Below, in pieces: positions 1-6,375 of a stretch of DNA of 33,227 nt. The notes below the pieces were generated by a model. That model was not told the DNA's origin. It saw only the letters and a list, made by a program, of their open reading frames with translations, and ran no database searches. Position 1 is the stretch's first letter, and the number at the start of each line of letters is the position of its first letter. Origin of the DNA: a bacterium 1XD42-1 (GTDB taxonomy: Bacteria; Bacillota; Clostridia; Oscillospirales; Ruminococcaceae); contig RAZJ01000031.1 of the NCBI GenBank assembly GCA_003612625.1, positions 1 to 33,227 on the forward strand, read 5' to 3'. The position numbers were made by a program, and so were the translations under genes.

Positions 1-87
1 CCCTTTCCTGTTCCAGAGATTCCAGAAGGCAATCCTTTCCCTGTCCCTGAAATTCCAGAGGGTAATCCTTTTCCTGTCCCTGGTTCT
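1..87 (+). repeat. 33-bp tandem repeat inside the coding end
   Basis: The unit encodes NPFPVPEIPEG. Copies are in register at about 1-30 (partial), 31-63 and 64-87 (partial). They differ mainly at third codon positions, so selection appears to act on the protein sequence. Confidence 0.75.
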
Positions 88-99
88 TCCCAAAACTAA
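1..99 (+). CDS. C-terminal end of a proline-rich tandem-repeat protein (partial)
   Basis: The open frame enters from the left edge and stops at TAA (97-99). It reads as an 11-residue repeat, NPFPVPEIPEG, encoded by a 33-bp tandem DNA repeat. Two full units and part of a third are visible, followed by a short PGSSQN end. Such Pro/Glu-rich repeats are typical of extended surface or wall-spanning linkers, but the N-terminal part, any signal peptide and any catalytic domain lie outside the window, so no function can be given. The protein has no C-terminal LPXTG anchor or membrane segment. A terminator-like hairpin follows within 30 bases, which supports this being a real gene end. Confidence 0.7.
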   Translation, partial: PFPVPEIPEGNPFPVPEIPEGNPFPVPGSSQN

Positions 100-120
100 T
101 TTTTTCTAATAATTTAAAAA

Positions 121-170
121 AGTGAGCCCTTCTAATTTATTCTTTACTTAGAAGGACTTATTTTCTTTTT
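121..170 (+). terminator. Intrinsic terminator after the repeat-protein gene
   Basis: CCTTCTAA (128-135) pairs perfectly with TTAGAAGG (148-155) across a 12-nt loop. Further partial pairing lies outside, and a T-rich tract (159-170) follows. Confidence 0.65.
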
Positions 171-276
171 GTATTTTATATTTTAGCCATTTTTATATAC
201 CAATTTTTATTTATTATTTACAAAAAATTTATTTTTTTTAATTTTTTTCGCATTTTCACTTGAAACTTGCCTTTAC

Positions 277-311
277 AAATTACAATAAATTACAATACAA
301 TAAATTACAAA
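277..311. repeat. 10-bp direct repeats upstream of the sigma promoter
   Basis: AAATTACAAT occurs twice in perfect tandem (277-286 and 287-296). A third near-copy, AAATTACAAA, lies at 302-311. The spacing and the position 46-80 bp upstream of the -35 box suggest a protein-binding or UP-like element. That role is inferred from position only. Confidence 0.5.
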
Positions 312-356
312 ATGGATGCAAAGAGTACATTTTCCTCCATTTCAAAAGAAAAGTCC

Positions 357-385
357 TTGACAAATGGAGAAGGAAACTATATAAT
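357..385 (+). promoter_or_regulatory. Fully consensus sigma-A promoter of the sigH-like gene
   Basis: TTGACA (357-362) and TATAAT (380-385) are separated by exactly 17 bp, so both boxes match consensus completely. The expected start is near 392, giving a leader of about 46 nt before the ATG at 438. That leader contains an imperfect hairpin (AAAAGG with CCTTTTT, about 397-419). Confidence 0.8.
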
Positions 386-437
386 GGCTTTGTTACAAAA
401 GGGTCAGAGGGCCTTTTTGTGAAAGCAGGAGAATCGT

Positions 438-1034
438 ATGAGCGGAACGCAAAACCAGATGCAGCCTTATTCAGACGAGGAACTTGCCGCCTTAGCAAAA
501 GCAGGCGGGGAGGATGCATTAACATGGTTAGTATGCCGTTATGCCCCGATGGTTCGGGCCCGGGCACACCGGTTTGCTCAAGGAGTATTGGATGAGGAAG
601 ACCTCTTTCAAGAGGGGATGATCGCTTTGCTTTTTGCAGTGCGGGGTTTCCAAGCTGAAAAAGGCAATGCGTTCTATACTTTTGCAGCGGCATGTGTCAA
701 CCATAAATTGACAAATGCGCTGGTTTCCCATATGCGGCAGAAAAATGCGCCCATGCGCAGCTATATTTCCCTCAGTGATGAAATCCGGTCTGCGGAAGCT
801 TTTGAATTTCAGGAGGATCCGGTGCAGGCAGTGATTGAGGATGAAGAAGCTGCTGCAAGACGGCAGCGGATCGTTGCGCTTCTTACTTCTTTTGAGCAGC
901 AGGTTTTAACGCTTTATTTAAAGGCTTTCTCTTATGGGGAAATGGCAAAAAGGTTAGGCGTCACCAATAAAGCGGTAGACAATGCCCTGCAAAGGATACG
1001 GCGGAAATTACGGCGGGCTTTTGCACAGGAATGA
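438..1034 (+). CDS. RNA polymerase sigma factor, SigH (Spo0H)-like
   Basis: This 198-residue protein has the sigma-70 region 2 pattern (EEDLFQEGMIALLFAVRGF, about 53-71, the core-binding and -10 part) and a C-terminal region 4 helix-turn-helix (SYGEMAKRLGVTNKAVDNALQRIRRKL, from about residue 165). Length and the DLxQEGxIAL signature fit the sporulation/competence sigma-H family rather than ECF factors. SigH factors direct early sporulation and stationary-phase genes. The ATG at 438 follows AGGAG with good spacing. It stands alone behind a very strong promoter, with no anti-sigma gene beside it, so control may be at the protein level or through the upstream repeats. No specific gene symbol is assigned because Clostridia often carry several SigH paralogues. 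Confidence 0.85.
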   Translation: MSGTQNQMQPYSDEELAALAKAGGEDALTWLVCRYAPMVRARAHRFAQGVLDEEDLFQEGMIALLFAVRGFQAEKGNAFYTFAAACVNHKLTNALVSHMRQKNAPMRSYISLSDEIRSAEAFEFQEDPVQAVIEDEEAAARRQRIVALLTSFEQQVLTLYLKAFSYGEMAKRLGVTNKAVDNALQRIRRKLRRAFAQE

Positions 1035-1063
1035 TTCTTCTGGATAAAAAATGTTTGGCGACA

Positions 1064-1079
1064 ATCCCAAGTGTGGGAT
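1064..1079 (+). other. Small perfect hairpin upstream of the zinc-ribbon gene
   Basis: ATCCCA (1064-1069) and TGGGAT (1074-1079) form a 6-bp stem with a 4-nt AGTG loop. No T-tract follows, so it is not a terminator. It may be part of the leader of the next gene. Confidence 0.35.
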
Positions 1080-1179
1080 CGCATATATACCCTTTGGCGC
1101 CATTGGCAGAGCTTGATTTCAATCTCGGTCCACGCAGTTCCAGCGGGTAAATCCAAAAATTTAAGCGAGGTAAACCAAA

Positions 1180-1461
1180 ATGTACACTGACAAGACATTG
1201 ACATGTAAAGAATGTGGGTCTGAGTTTGTTTTCACAGCCGGAGAACAGGAATTCTATGCTGAAAGAGGCTTCGTAAATGAGCCCCAGCGCTGCAAAGCCT
1301 GCCGTGATGCACGTAAAAACAATGCCCGTCCACAACGGGAAATGTTTACCGCAGTTTGCGCCAACTGCGGCGGAGAAGCAAAAGTTCCTTTCCAACCCCG
1401 TGAAGATCGTCCGGTTTATTGTTCTGATTGCTTTGCAAAAATCAAAGAACAACAAGGCTAA
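1180..1461 (+). CDS. Small zinc-ribbon protein (zf-trcl / CxxC-x17-CxxC type)
   Basis: This 93-residue protein carries four CxxC pairs arranged as two zinc-ribbon modules: C9-x2-C12 with C38-x2-C41, and a second pair of pairs near residues 60-63 and 81-84. The first half matches the probable zinc-binding domain that clostridial genomes carry in short soluble proteins, and the second resembles the CxxC-x17-CxxC domain. Its biochemical role is unknown; nucleic-acid or protein binding is the usual guess. The ATG follows GCGAGG and the gene ends just before a strong terminator, so it is a single-gene unit. No clear promoter was found in the 145-bp gap before it. Confidence 0.8.
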   Translation: MYTDKTLTCKECGSEFVFTAGEQEFYAERGFVNEPQRCKACRDARKNNARPQREMFTAVCANCGGEAKVPFQPREDRPVYCSDCFAKIKEQQG

Positions 1462-1484
1462 TCCTTCATATTAGGCTGAAATGT

Positions 1485-1521
1485 GCCGTTCCTGTTTAAA
1501 AAAAGCAGGAACGGCCTTTTT
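1485..1521 (+). terminator. Strong intrinsic terminator after the zinc-ribbon gene
   Basis: GCCGTTCCTG (1485-1494) pairs perfectly with CAGGAACGGC (1506-1515), an 11-nt loop between them. CTTTTT follows immediately. Confidence 0.9.
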
Positions 1522-1538
1522 ACTATACTCCAGCCGCC

Positions 1539-1568
1539 TTGCATTTTATGAGGGAAATATGGTATGAT
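1539..1568 (+). promoter_or_regulatory. Promoter of the DUF1858-trmK-nif3 operon
   Basis: TTGCAT (1539-1544) and TATGAT (1563-1568) are 18 bp apart. TGG precedes the -10 box, giving an extended -10 element. The first gene starts 75 bp downstream. Confidence 0.55.
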
Positions 1569-1642
1569 AAGCAGAAGTTAAGCGGAATCAATCGTCATTT
1601 TCGCTTTCCAGAAGAAAAAGGGCAGACAGGAGGAAATTTTTA

Positions 1643-1837
1643 ATGAAGTATACAAAAGAAACCTTAATTGGGGAAGTTCTGGACAACGATGGGTCTTTGG
1701 GAAAATATTTTATGGATATGGGGATGCACTGTTTGGGCTGTCCGGCAGCCCGTGGGGAATCCATTGAGGAAGCCTGTCAGGTGCATGGCGTAAGCTGTGA
1801 CGATCTGCTGGAAAAACTGAACGCCAATACAAAATGA
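1643..1837 (+). CDS. DUF1858 domain protein (hybrid-cluster-protein-associated type)
   Basis: This 64-residue protein is one complete DUF1858 domain. It has the typical ending HCLGCPAARGESIEEACQVHG, with the C-x2-C pair at about residues 30-33 and a helical tail. The family is found alone or fused to redox enzymes and is thought to have a redox-active disulfide, but its reaction is not established. AGGAGG precedes the ATG at good spacing. Its stop codon overlaps the trmK start (ATGA), so the two are probably translationally coupled, which places it at the head of a tRNA-modification and Nif3 operon. Confidence 0.85.
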   Translation: MKYTKETLIGEVLDNDGSLGKYFMDMGMHCLGCPAARGESIEEACQVHGVSCDDLLEKLNANTK

Positions 1838-2520
1838 TGGATTTGCCAAAGCTGGATGCCCGTTTGGCTGCTTTGGCAGGGCTGGTACGTCCAGGAGTCC
1901 GGGTAGCTGATATTGGTACAGATCATGGTTATTTGATTTCCTGGCTGGCGGCCAGTGGGAAAATACCGGGAGGATGTGCCTGTGATATTCATAAAAAGCC
2001 GCTGGAGAAAGCGGCTTTTTCCCTATCCCAGTACGGTATAGCAGACCGGGTTGAGCTGATTTTATGTGACGGCCTTCAGGGTGTCAGTCCCAGCCAATGT
2101 GAAGATATTATTATTGCGGGCATGGGGGGCGATACCATTTGGGGGATTCTTGCAGATGTGCCCTGGACCCGCTGCAACCGGTACCAGTTCCTTTTGCAGC
2201 CCATGACCAAGCAGGAAAAACTGCGGAAAGCCCTTTATCAGAATGGTTTTATTTTGACAAAGGAAATTGCTGTTGCCAGCGGCAACTTTTGTTATTGTAT
2301 TATGGTTTCCCGCTATACCGGGCAGAAACAGGAAATTACAGCAGATTTTGCGTGGGGGGGCCTTTTAAAAGAAGATCCTTCTCCGGAAGCCTGCGTTTAT
2401 ATAAAGCATGTTTGTAAGCGCCTGGAAACCAGGCTGGCAGGACTCCGGCAGTCCGGGGAATTTTCTGCTGAAGCAGACGAATGCCGGCAAGCCCTTTCCG
2501 TTCTGGACAGGCAAAGATAA
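1834..2520 (+). CDS. trmK: tRNA (adenine(22)-N(1))-methyltransferase TrmK
   Basis: This 228-residue class I SAM-dependent methyltransferase has the family signature DIGTDHGYL at residues 26-34 (SAM-binding motif I) and IIAGMGGDTI near 90-99. TrmK methylates N1 of A22 in bacterial tRNAs. Length and motifs fit the family, and the following nif3 gene is the standard neighbour in Firmicutes. The start overlaps the DUF1858 stop; a second in-frame ATG lies at 1837. No strong ribosome site is visible, consistent with coupled translation. A perfect terminator-like inverted repeat lies inside the coding sequence at 1993-2020. Confidence 0.92.
   Translation: MMDLPKLDARLAALAGLVRPGVRVADIGTDHGYLISWLAASGKIPGGCACDIHKKPLEKAAFSLSQYGIADRVELILCDGLQGVSPSQCEDIIIAGMGGDTIWGILADVPWTRCNRYQFLLQPMTKQEKLRKALYQNGFILTKEIAVASGNFCYCIMVSRYTGQKQEITADFAWGGLLKEDPSPEACVYIKHVCKRLETRLAGLRQSGEFSAEADECRQALSVLDRQR
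1993..2020 (+). other. Perfect terminator-like inverted repeat inside trmK
   Basis: AAAAAGCCGC (1993-2002) and GCGGCTTTTT (2011-2020) form a 10-bp stem with an 8-nt loop and end in five T. By sequence it has the form of a bidirectional intrinsic terminator, yet it encodes KKPLEKAAF in frame. Confidence 0.6.
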
Positions 2521-2537
2521 TTTAGGGAGGAAATACC

Positions 2538-3284
2538 ATGACGGTTCAAGATATTTATAATGCAGTTGATGAAGCTGCTGCATTTTCCACACAAATGGAT
2601 TTTGATAATGCGGGCCTTTTGGTAGGCGATCCAAAAGCCAATGTAACCTCTGCTTTGGTGGCTTTGGACGTAACAGATGCTGTTATTGATGAAGCCCTTT
2701 CCAGAGGATCTAATTTGATTGTCACCCATCACCCGGTTATTTTCCACGCGATTAAAAAGGTTACCTCCGATATGCTGGTTTACCGCTTAATCCGGGAAAA
2801 TATTTCTGTTATCTGCGCCCATACCAATTTGGATTTGGCTTGCGGCGGGGTAAACGACATTTTAGCCCAGAAGCTGGATTTACAAGATATAGCCTTGGTG
2901 CCGCCGGAAAATTTACTGCGGGTCGGGAAGCTTTCCAGAGGGATGACGCCGCCGGAATTTGCATATTATGTAAAGCAAAAGTTAGACTTGCCTGCTTTGC
3001 GCTACTGTGACGGAGGCGCAGTCATTGAGCAGGTAGCCGTCTGCGGAGGCTCCGGAGGCAGCGAATTACGGGAAGTATGGAAAACAGGATGCCAGGCCTA
3101 TGTAACAGCCGATATTAAACATGATGTGATGTTAGAGGCTATTCATTTAGGGATTACCTTAATTGACGGGGGCCATTTTGAAACAGAAAACCATGTAATT
3201 GAATATCTGGCAAAGCTGGTGCGGGATACTGGCACAGAAACCGTTATTGCCAGGGCAAATATTGCCCCGTCTGTAACCATATGA
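2538..3284 (+). CDS. Nif3-like dinuclear metal-centre hexameric protein
   Basis: This 248-residue protein shows the Nif3/YqfO metal ligands: VTHHPVIFH near 66-74, AHTNLD near 94-99 and GGHFETE near 211-217. The family forms a hexameric toroid with a dinuclear metal site. It is often labelled GTP cyclohydrolase 1 type 2, but a physiological reaction is not settled. It is the short form, without the inserted PII-like domain found in longer Firmicute versions. The ATG follows GGGAGGAAA at good spacing. Its last bases overlap the start of the DUF362 gene (ATGA), so it lies in one operon with trmK. Confidence 0.9.
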   Translation: MTVQDIYNAVDEAAAFSTQMDFDNAGLLVGDPKANVTSALVALDVTDAVIDEALSRGSNLIVTHHPVIFHAIKKVTSDMLVYRLIRENISVICAHTNLDLACGGVNDILAQKLDLQDIALVPPENLLRVGKLSRGMTPPEFAYYVKQKLDLPALRYCDGGAVIEQVAVCGGSGGSELREVWKTGCQAYVTADIKHDVMLEAIHLGITLIDGGHFETENHVIEYLAKLVRDTGTETVIARANIAPSVTI

Positions 3285-4420
3285 CAGCAAAAGTTTCCCT
3301 GCTGCCTACCAAAAGCTATGACTGGCCGTTGGTGCGGGATGCAGTGGCAGAGCATTTTTCATTATTAGAGGTTTCCATTGCACCTGACCGGCCTGTCGTC
3401 CTCAAGCCGAACTTAATCCTTCGCTGTGGGCCGGAACGGGCAGCAACCTTCCACCCTATGGTATTGGAAGCTGTTCTTGCCCAGCTCCGGGATATGGGGG
3501 TTAAAAATATTGCGGTTGCAGAAAGTCCGGGAGGGCCTTTTACACCGGGCCTTTTGAAAGCCTTATTTGATAAGACAGGAGTTGCCAAGGCCGCCGCAAA
3601 ATACCATGTACCCTGCATCACGGAAACCCAGGGGATTCAGCGCCACCGGACGGAAAACCTTTTATGCAGGACCTTTGACATCATTGCCCCAGTGACAGAA
3701 GATGTTTTTCTCATTGACTTGTGCAAAGTGAAAACCCATTGTATGATGACCTTCAGCGGCGGGGTAAAAAATTTATTTGGATGTGTGCCAGGCTTATTAA
3801 AGCCCCAGCTTCATTACCGGTTTCCAGAAGAAGAACAATTTGCCGCCATGCTGGTGGATTTGGCGGAAACCCTCCATCCGGATTTGGTGATAGCTGACGG
3901 GGTCATCGGGATGGAAGGGGACGGCCCCACAGCAGGGAATCCCTGTCCTTTAGGGATTACAGCAGCAGCCCCATATGAGGGCCTTTATGCTTTGGATTTG
4001 CTTCTTTGCCGCATGATCGGGCTGGAGCCTGCCCGGGTACCAACGGTTATGGAATCCAAGCGGCGGGGGCTTTGTCCGGAACCGGTTATTCTGGGAAACA
4101 GGACTTTAGCTCAGACAGTAACGCCTTTCCGGCGGCCCAGAAGCAAAACATTAGATTTTGCGGCCAGTGCCGGTATTTTAGGGCCTTTGGTAAGGTGGGC
4201 AAAGCCGTGGCTGGCATCCCGGCCCTATATCCAGAAAAAATCCTGTATTGGCTGCGGCCAGTGTGCAGGGACTTGTCCGGCTGACGCTATTATTTTGCAG
4301 AACCGGAAAGCGGAAATTGATCCAAAAAAATGTATCCGCTGTTTCTGCTGTCATGAAATGTGCCCGGAACGTGCTGTCCAGGTATGGGAACCGCCATTTT
4401 TCCGGTGGTTCAGCAAATAG
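3281..4420 (+). CDS. DUF362 domain protein with C-terminal 2x[4Fe-4S] ferredoxin module
   Basis: This 379-residue protein has an N-terminal DUF362 domain (about 1-270, with GGVKNLFGCVPGL and ADGVIGMEGDGP motifs) and a C-terminal bacterial ferredoxin module. The ferredoxin cysteines are C322, C325, C328, C332 and C351, C354, C357, C361, which would bind two [4Fe-4S] clusters. DUF362-ferredoxin proteins are common in anaerobes and their electron partner and substrate are unknown. A soluble cytoplasmic redox role is likely because there is no signal peptide. The start overlaps the nif3 stop by 4 nt. The gene ends 22 nt before ispE. Confidence 0.85.
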   Translation: MTAKVSLLPTKSYDWPLVRDAVAEHFSLLEVSIAPDRPVVLKPNLILRCGPERAATFHPMVLEAVLAQLRDMGVKNIAVAESPGGPFTPGLLKALFDKTGVAKAAAKYHVPCITETQGIQRHRTENLLCRTFDIIAPVTEDVFLIDLCKVKTHCMMTFSGGVKNLFGCVPGLLKPQLHYRFPEEEQFAAMLVDLAETLHPDLVIADGVIGMEGDGPTAGNPCPLGITAAAPYEGLYALDLLLCRMIGLEPARVPTVMESKRRGLCPEPVILGNRTLAQTVTPFRRPRSKTLDFAASAGILGPLVRWAKPWLASRPYIQKKSCIGCGQCAGTCPADAIILQNRKAEIDPKKCIRCFCCHEMCPERAVQVWEPPFFRWFSK

Positions 4421-4442
4421 GAAAAATAAAGGGGGATATTGT

Positions 4443-5336
4443 GTGAAAAAAACGGTTGTTATCGAAGCGCCTGCAAAAATCAATCTTTTCCTGGATATTG
4501 CCGGGAAACGGGCTGACGGGTATCATTTGCTCCACTCCGTTATGCAGTCTATTGATTTATGCGATAAAGTAATATTGTCCCGTATGAGCGGGCGTGGAAT
4601 TTATATTTCATGCAGCCGTGCCCGTATTCCCTGTGATGAAAATAATTTAGCTCATCGGGCTGCTGCCCGGTTCCTGGAAGCTTTCCAGATCCGACCGGAA
4701 TTTGCTCTTTCCATTGATTTGGAAAAGCATATTCCTTCCCAGGCTGGCCTTGGGGGAGGCAGTTCTGACGCGGCTGCTGTGCTGGTTGGCATGAATGCCA
4801 TGTTTGGGATTCATGCGGACCGGGAAGCCTTGTGCAAAATTGGCCTGCCAATCGGTGCAGATGTGCCATTTTGCATTATGGGGGGGACAATGGGGGTTAC
4901 AGGTATTGGAGAAGGGCTGGAACCCTTGCCGCCCATGCCGGATTGTGAAATTGTACTGGCCAAGCCGGAAAAAGGTGTAGATACAGCCAGTGCTTTCCGG
5001 GCTTATGACGCTTTAAAAGCTCCGCCGAAAATTCCGGATGGATCAGCCATTCTGCAAAGCCTGGATATGGGGGATTTAAAAGGGATTGTTTCCGGAATGG
5101 GGAATGTGCTGGAAGCGGCCTGCCCTGTGCCGGAAGTCCAGCAGTTAAAAGAACGGATGCTCCAGGCGGGAGCTTTGGGTGCGGCAATGAGTGGCAGCGG
5201 CTCTGCTGTATATGGGCTGTTTGATAAGCGTCCATTAGCGAAACGCTGTATGCGGAAGCTGTATGAGCTATCAGAAAGTGTATTTTTAGTACGGCCAATT
5301 GCCCGGGGTGTCCGGGTCGTCAGGACGGCAGAATAA
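4443..5336 (+). CDS. ispE: 4-diphosphocytidyl-2-C-methyl-D-erythritol kinase
   Basis: This 297-residue GHMP kinase carries the IspE signatures PAKINLFLDI (residues 10-19) and GLGGGSSDAAAVL (about 102-114, the ATP-binding glycine loop). A C-terminal MSGSGSAVYGLF motif follows. It phosphorylates CDP-methylerythritol in the non-mevalonate isoprenoid pathway. I place the start at GTG 4443 because GGGGG lies 7 nt upstream and the protein then begins right before the conserved PAKIN motif. The frame stays open upstream into the DUF362 gene but is not conserved there. A 17-bp inverted repeat follows directly after the stop. Confidence 0.92.
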   Translation: MKKTVVIEAPAKINLFLDIAGKRADGYHLLHSVMQSIDLCDKVILSRMSGRGIYISCSRARIPCDENNLAHRAAARFLEAFQIRPEFALSIDLEKHIPSQAGLGGGSSDAAAVLVGMNAMFGIHADREALCKIGLPIGADVPFCIMGGTMGVTGIGEGLEPLPPMPDCEIVLAKPEKGVDTASAFRAYDALKAPPKIPDGSAILQSLDMGDLKGIVSGMGNVLEAACPVPEVQQLKERMLQAGALGAAMSGSGSAVYGLFDKRPLAKRCMRKLYELSESVFLVRPIARGVRVVRTAE

Positions 5337-5340
5337 TAAA

Positions 5341-5386
5341 GGCAATGCTGCACAAAGGACGGAAACTTTCTTTGTGCGGCATTGCC
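5341..5386 (+). other. 17-bp stem-loop between ispE and mscS
   Basis: Positions 5341-5357 pair with 5370-5386 through 17 bp, with one G-U pair and a 12-nt loop. No T-tract follows. It is probably an mRNA processing or stability element or a partial terminator. Confidence 0.6.
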
Positions 5387-5406
5387 TAAAGTTGGGAAGA
5401 AGTTTT

Positions 5407-6375
5407 ATGTCCGGAAAAATGGGGGGCGTAAGAGGCCAGTTCTTATCACGGCTGGAGGATCTGGCTGACAAGCTGTTATCAAATGCTGGATTCCTGCTGT
5501 GGGATATTGCAGTTTCGGCAGTTATCCTTATGGCGGCAAAAGGGATATTGTCCATTATTTCTAAAATTACCAGCAAGATGATGCATTCGGAGCGGTACCA
5601 CCGTACGGAATATCAAGGCAAGCGTGTTGATACCATGCTGACCTTGTTCCGCAGTACAATCCGCTATTTAATTTATTTTGGGGCCATTATGCTGATCCTG
5701 CGGCAGTTTGGTGTTGGGGGCATTGTAGCAACTTTGCTTGGAGCTGCCGGCGTGGGAAGCCTAGCTATCGGCTTTGGGGCACAGAACCTGGTAAAAGATG
5801 TAGTTACCGGTATTTTTATGATGTTTGAAAACCAGTTTGGAGTAGGGGATTACATTAAGATTGATAATGACGAAGGTTATGTAACAGCAACGGCTTTACG
5901 GGTAACTTATCTCCGTTCTATTTCCGGGGATCAGATTATTGTACCCAATGGTTCCATTAACCGGATCGTCAATTTTACCAAAGGAAGCTCTGTTGCAAAT
6001 ATTATTGTATCCACGGCTTATGAAGCGGATACCCGTGCAGTAATGGATATTATGCAGGAAGCCATGGATGAATTTGCTGTTACCTATGCAGAGCTGATTG
6101 ATGAACCGCCGGTTGTATTGGGTATTGTAGATTTCGGGGCTTCCTCCGTAGACATCCGTATTACCTGCAAAGCCCTTCCTTTGAAGCATTGGGAAACAGA
6201 ACGGGCTATGCGCCTGGCGATTAAAGAAAAATTTGACCGTTTAGGAGTAGAATTTCCATATCCACATATGGTTACAGTCCCTTATACATCAACTCCATCG
6301 GAACCTTCTTCCAATATTGGAGAGAGGAGGACGGTACCTGACTGGGCTGGGCCGGACGAGGATGATGATACTTAA
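5407..6375 (+). CDS. Small-conductance mechanosensitive channel, MscS family
   Basis: This protein of about 322 residues has three hydrophobic segments near 25-45, 80-100 and 105-130. The third contains the Gly/Ala-rich pore helix (VATLLGAAGVGSLAIGFGAQ), followed by FENQFGVGDYIKIDN and the beta domain with VPNGSINRIVNF. These channels open under hypo-osmotic membrane tension. The ATG at 5407 is preferred because it lies just past the stem-loop with a GGGAAG ribosome site. The frame runs open upstream, so 5418 or an earlier codon is possible. The acidic C-terminus (DEDDDT) overlaps the start of the next gene. Confidence 0.88.
   Translation: MSGKMGGVRGQFLSRLEDLADKLLSNAGFLLWDIAVSAVILMAAKGILSIISKITSKMMHSERYHRTEYQGKRVDTMLTLFRSTIRYLIYFGAIMLILRQFGVGGIVATLLGAAGVGSLAIGFGAQNLVKDVVTGIFMMFENQFGVGDYIKIDNDEGYVTATALRVTYLRSISGDQIIVPNGSINRIVNFTKGSSVANIIVSTAYEADTRAVMDIMQEAMDEFAVTYAELIDEPPVVLGIVDFGASSVDIRITCKALPLKHWETERAMRLAIKEKFDRLGVEFPYPHMVTVPYTSTPSEPSSNIGERRTVPDWAGPDEDDDT

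Larger units (their letters stand above)
100..437. other. AT-rich intergenic region with terminator, direct repeats and promoter
   Basis: This 338-bp gap holds the terminator at 121-170, a very AT-rich stretch (170-250), tandem direct repeats at 277-311 and a consensus promoter at 357-385. A short open frame from 260 overlaps the sigma-factor start in another frame and looks non-coding. Confidence 0.6.

Noticed and set aside
280-693. 137-codon - strand frame opposite the sigma-factor gene
   Set aside because: It is antisense to a well-supported sigma factor, with no ribosome site or protein-family features.
961-1455. 164-codon - strand frame opposite the zinc-ribbon gene
   Set aside because: It covers the end of the sigma gene and the whole zinc-ribbon gene in antisense; the + strand genes have clear family motifs.
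4248-4442. Upstream extension of ispE into the DUF362 gene
   Set aside because: The extension covers the ferredoxin cysteine codons in another frame and is not IspE-like; GTG 4443 has a good ribosome site.
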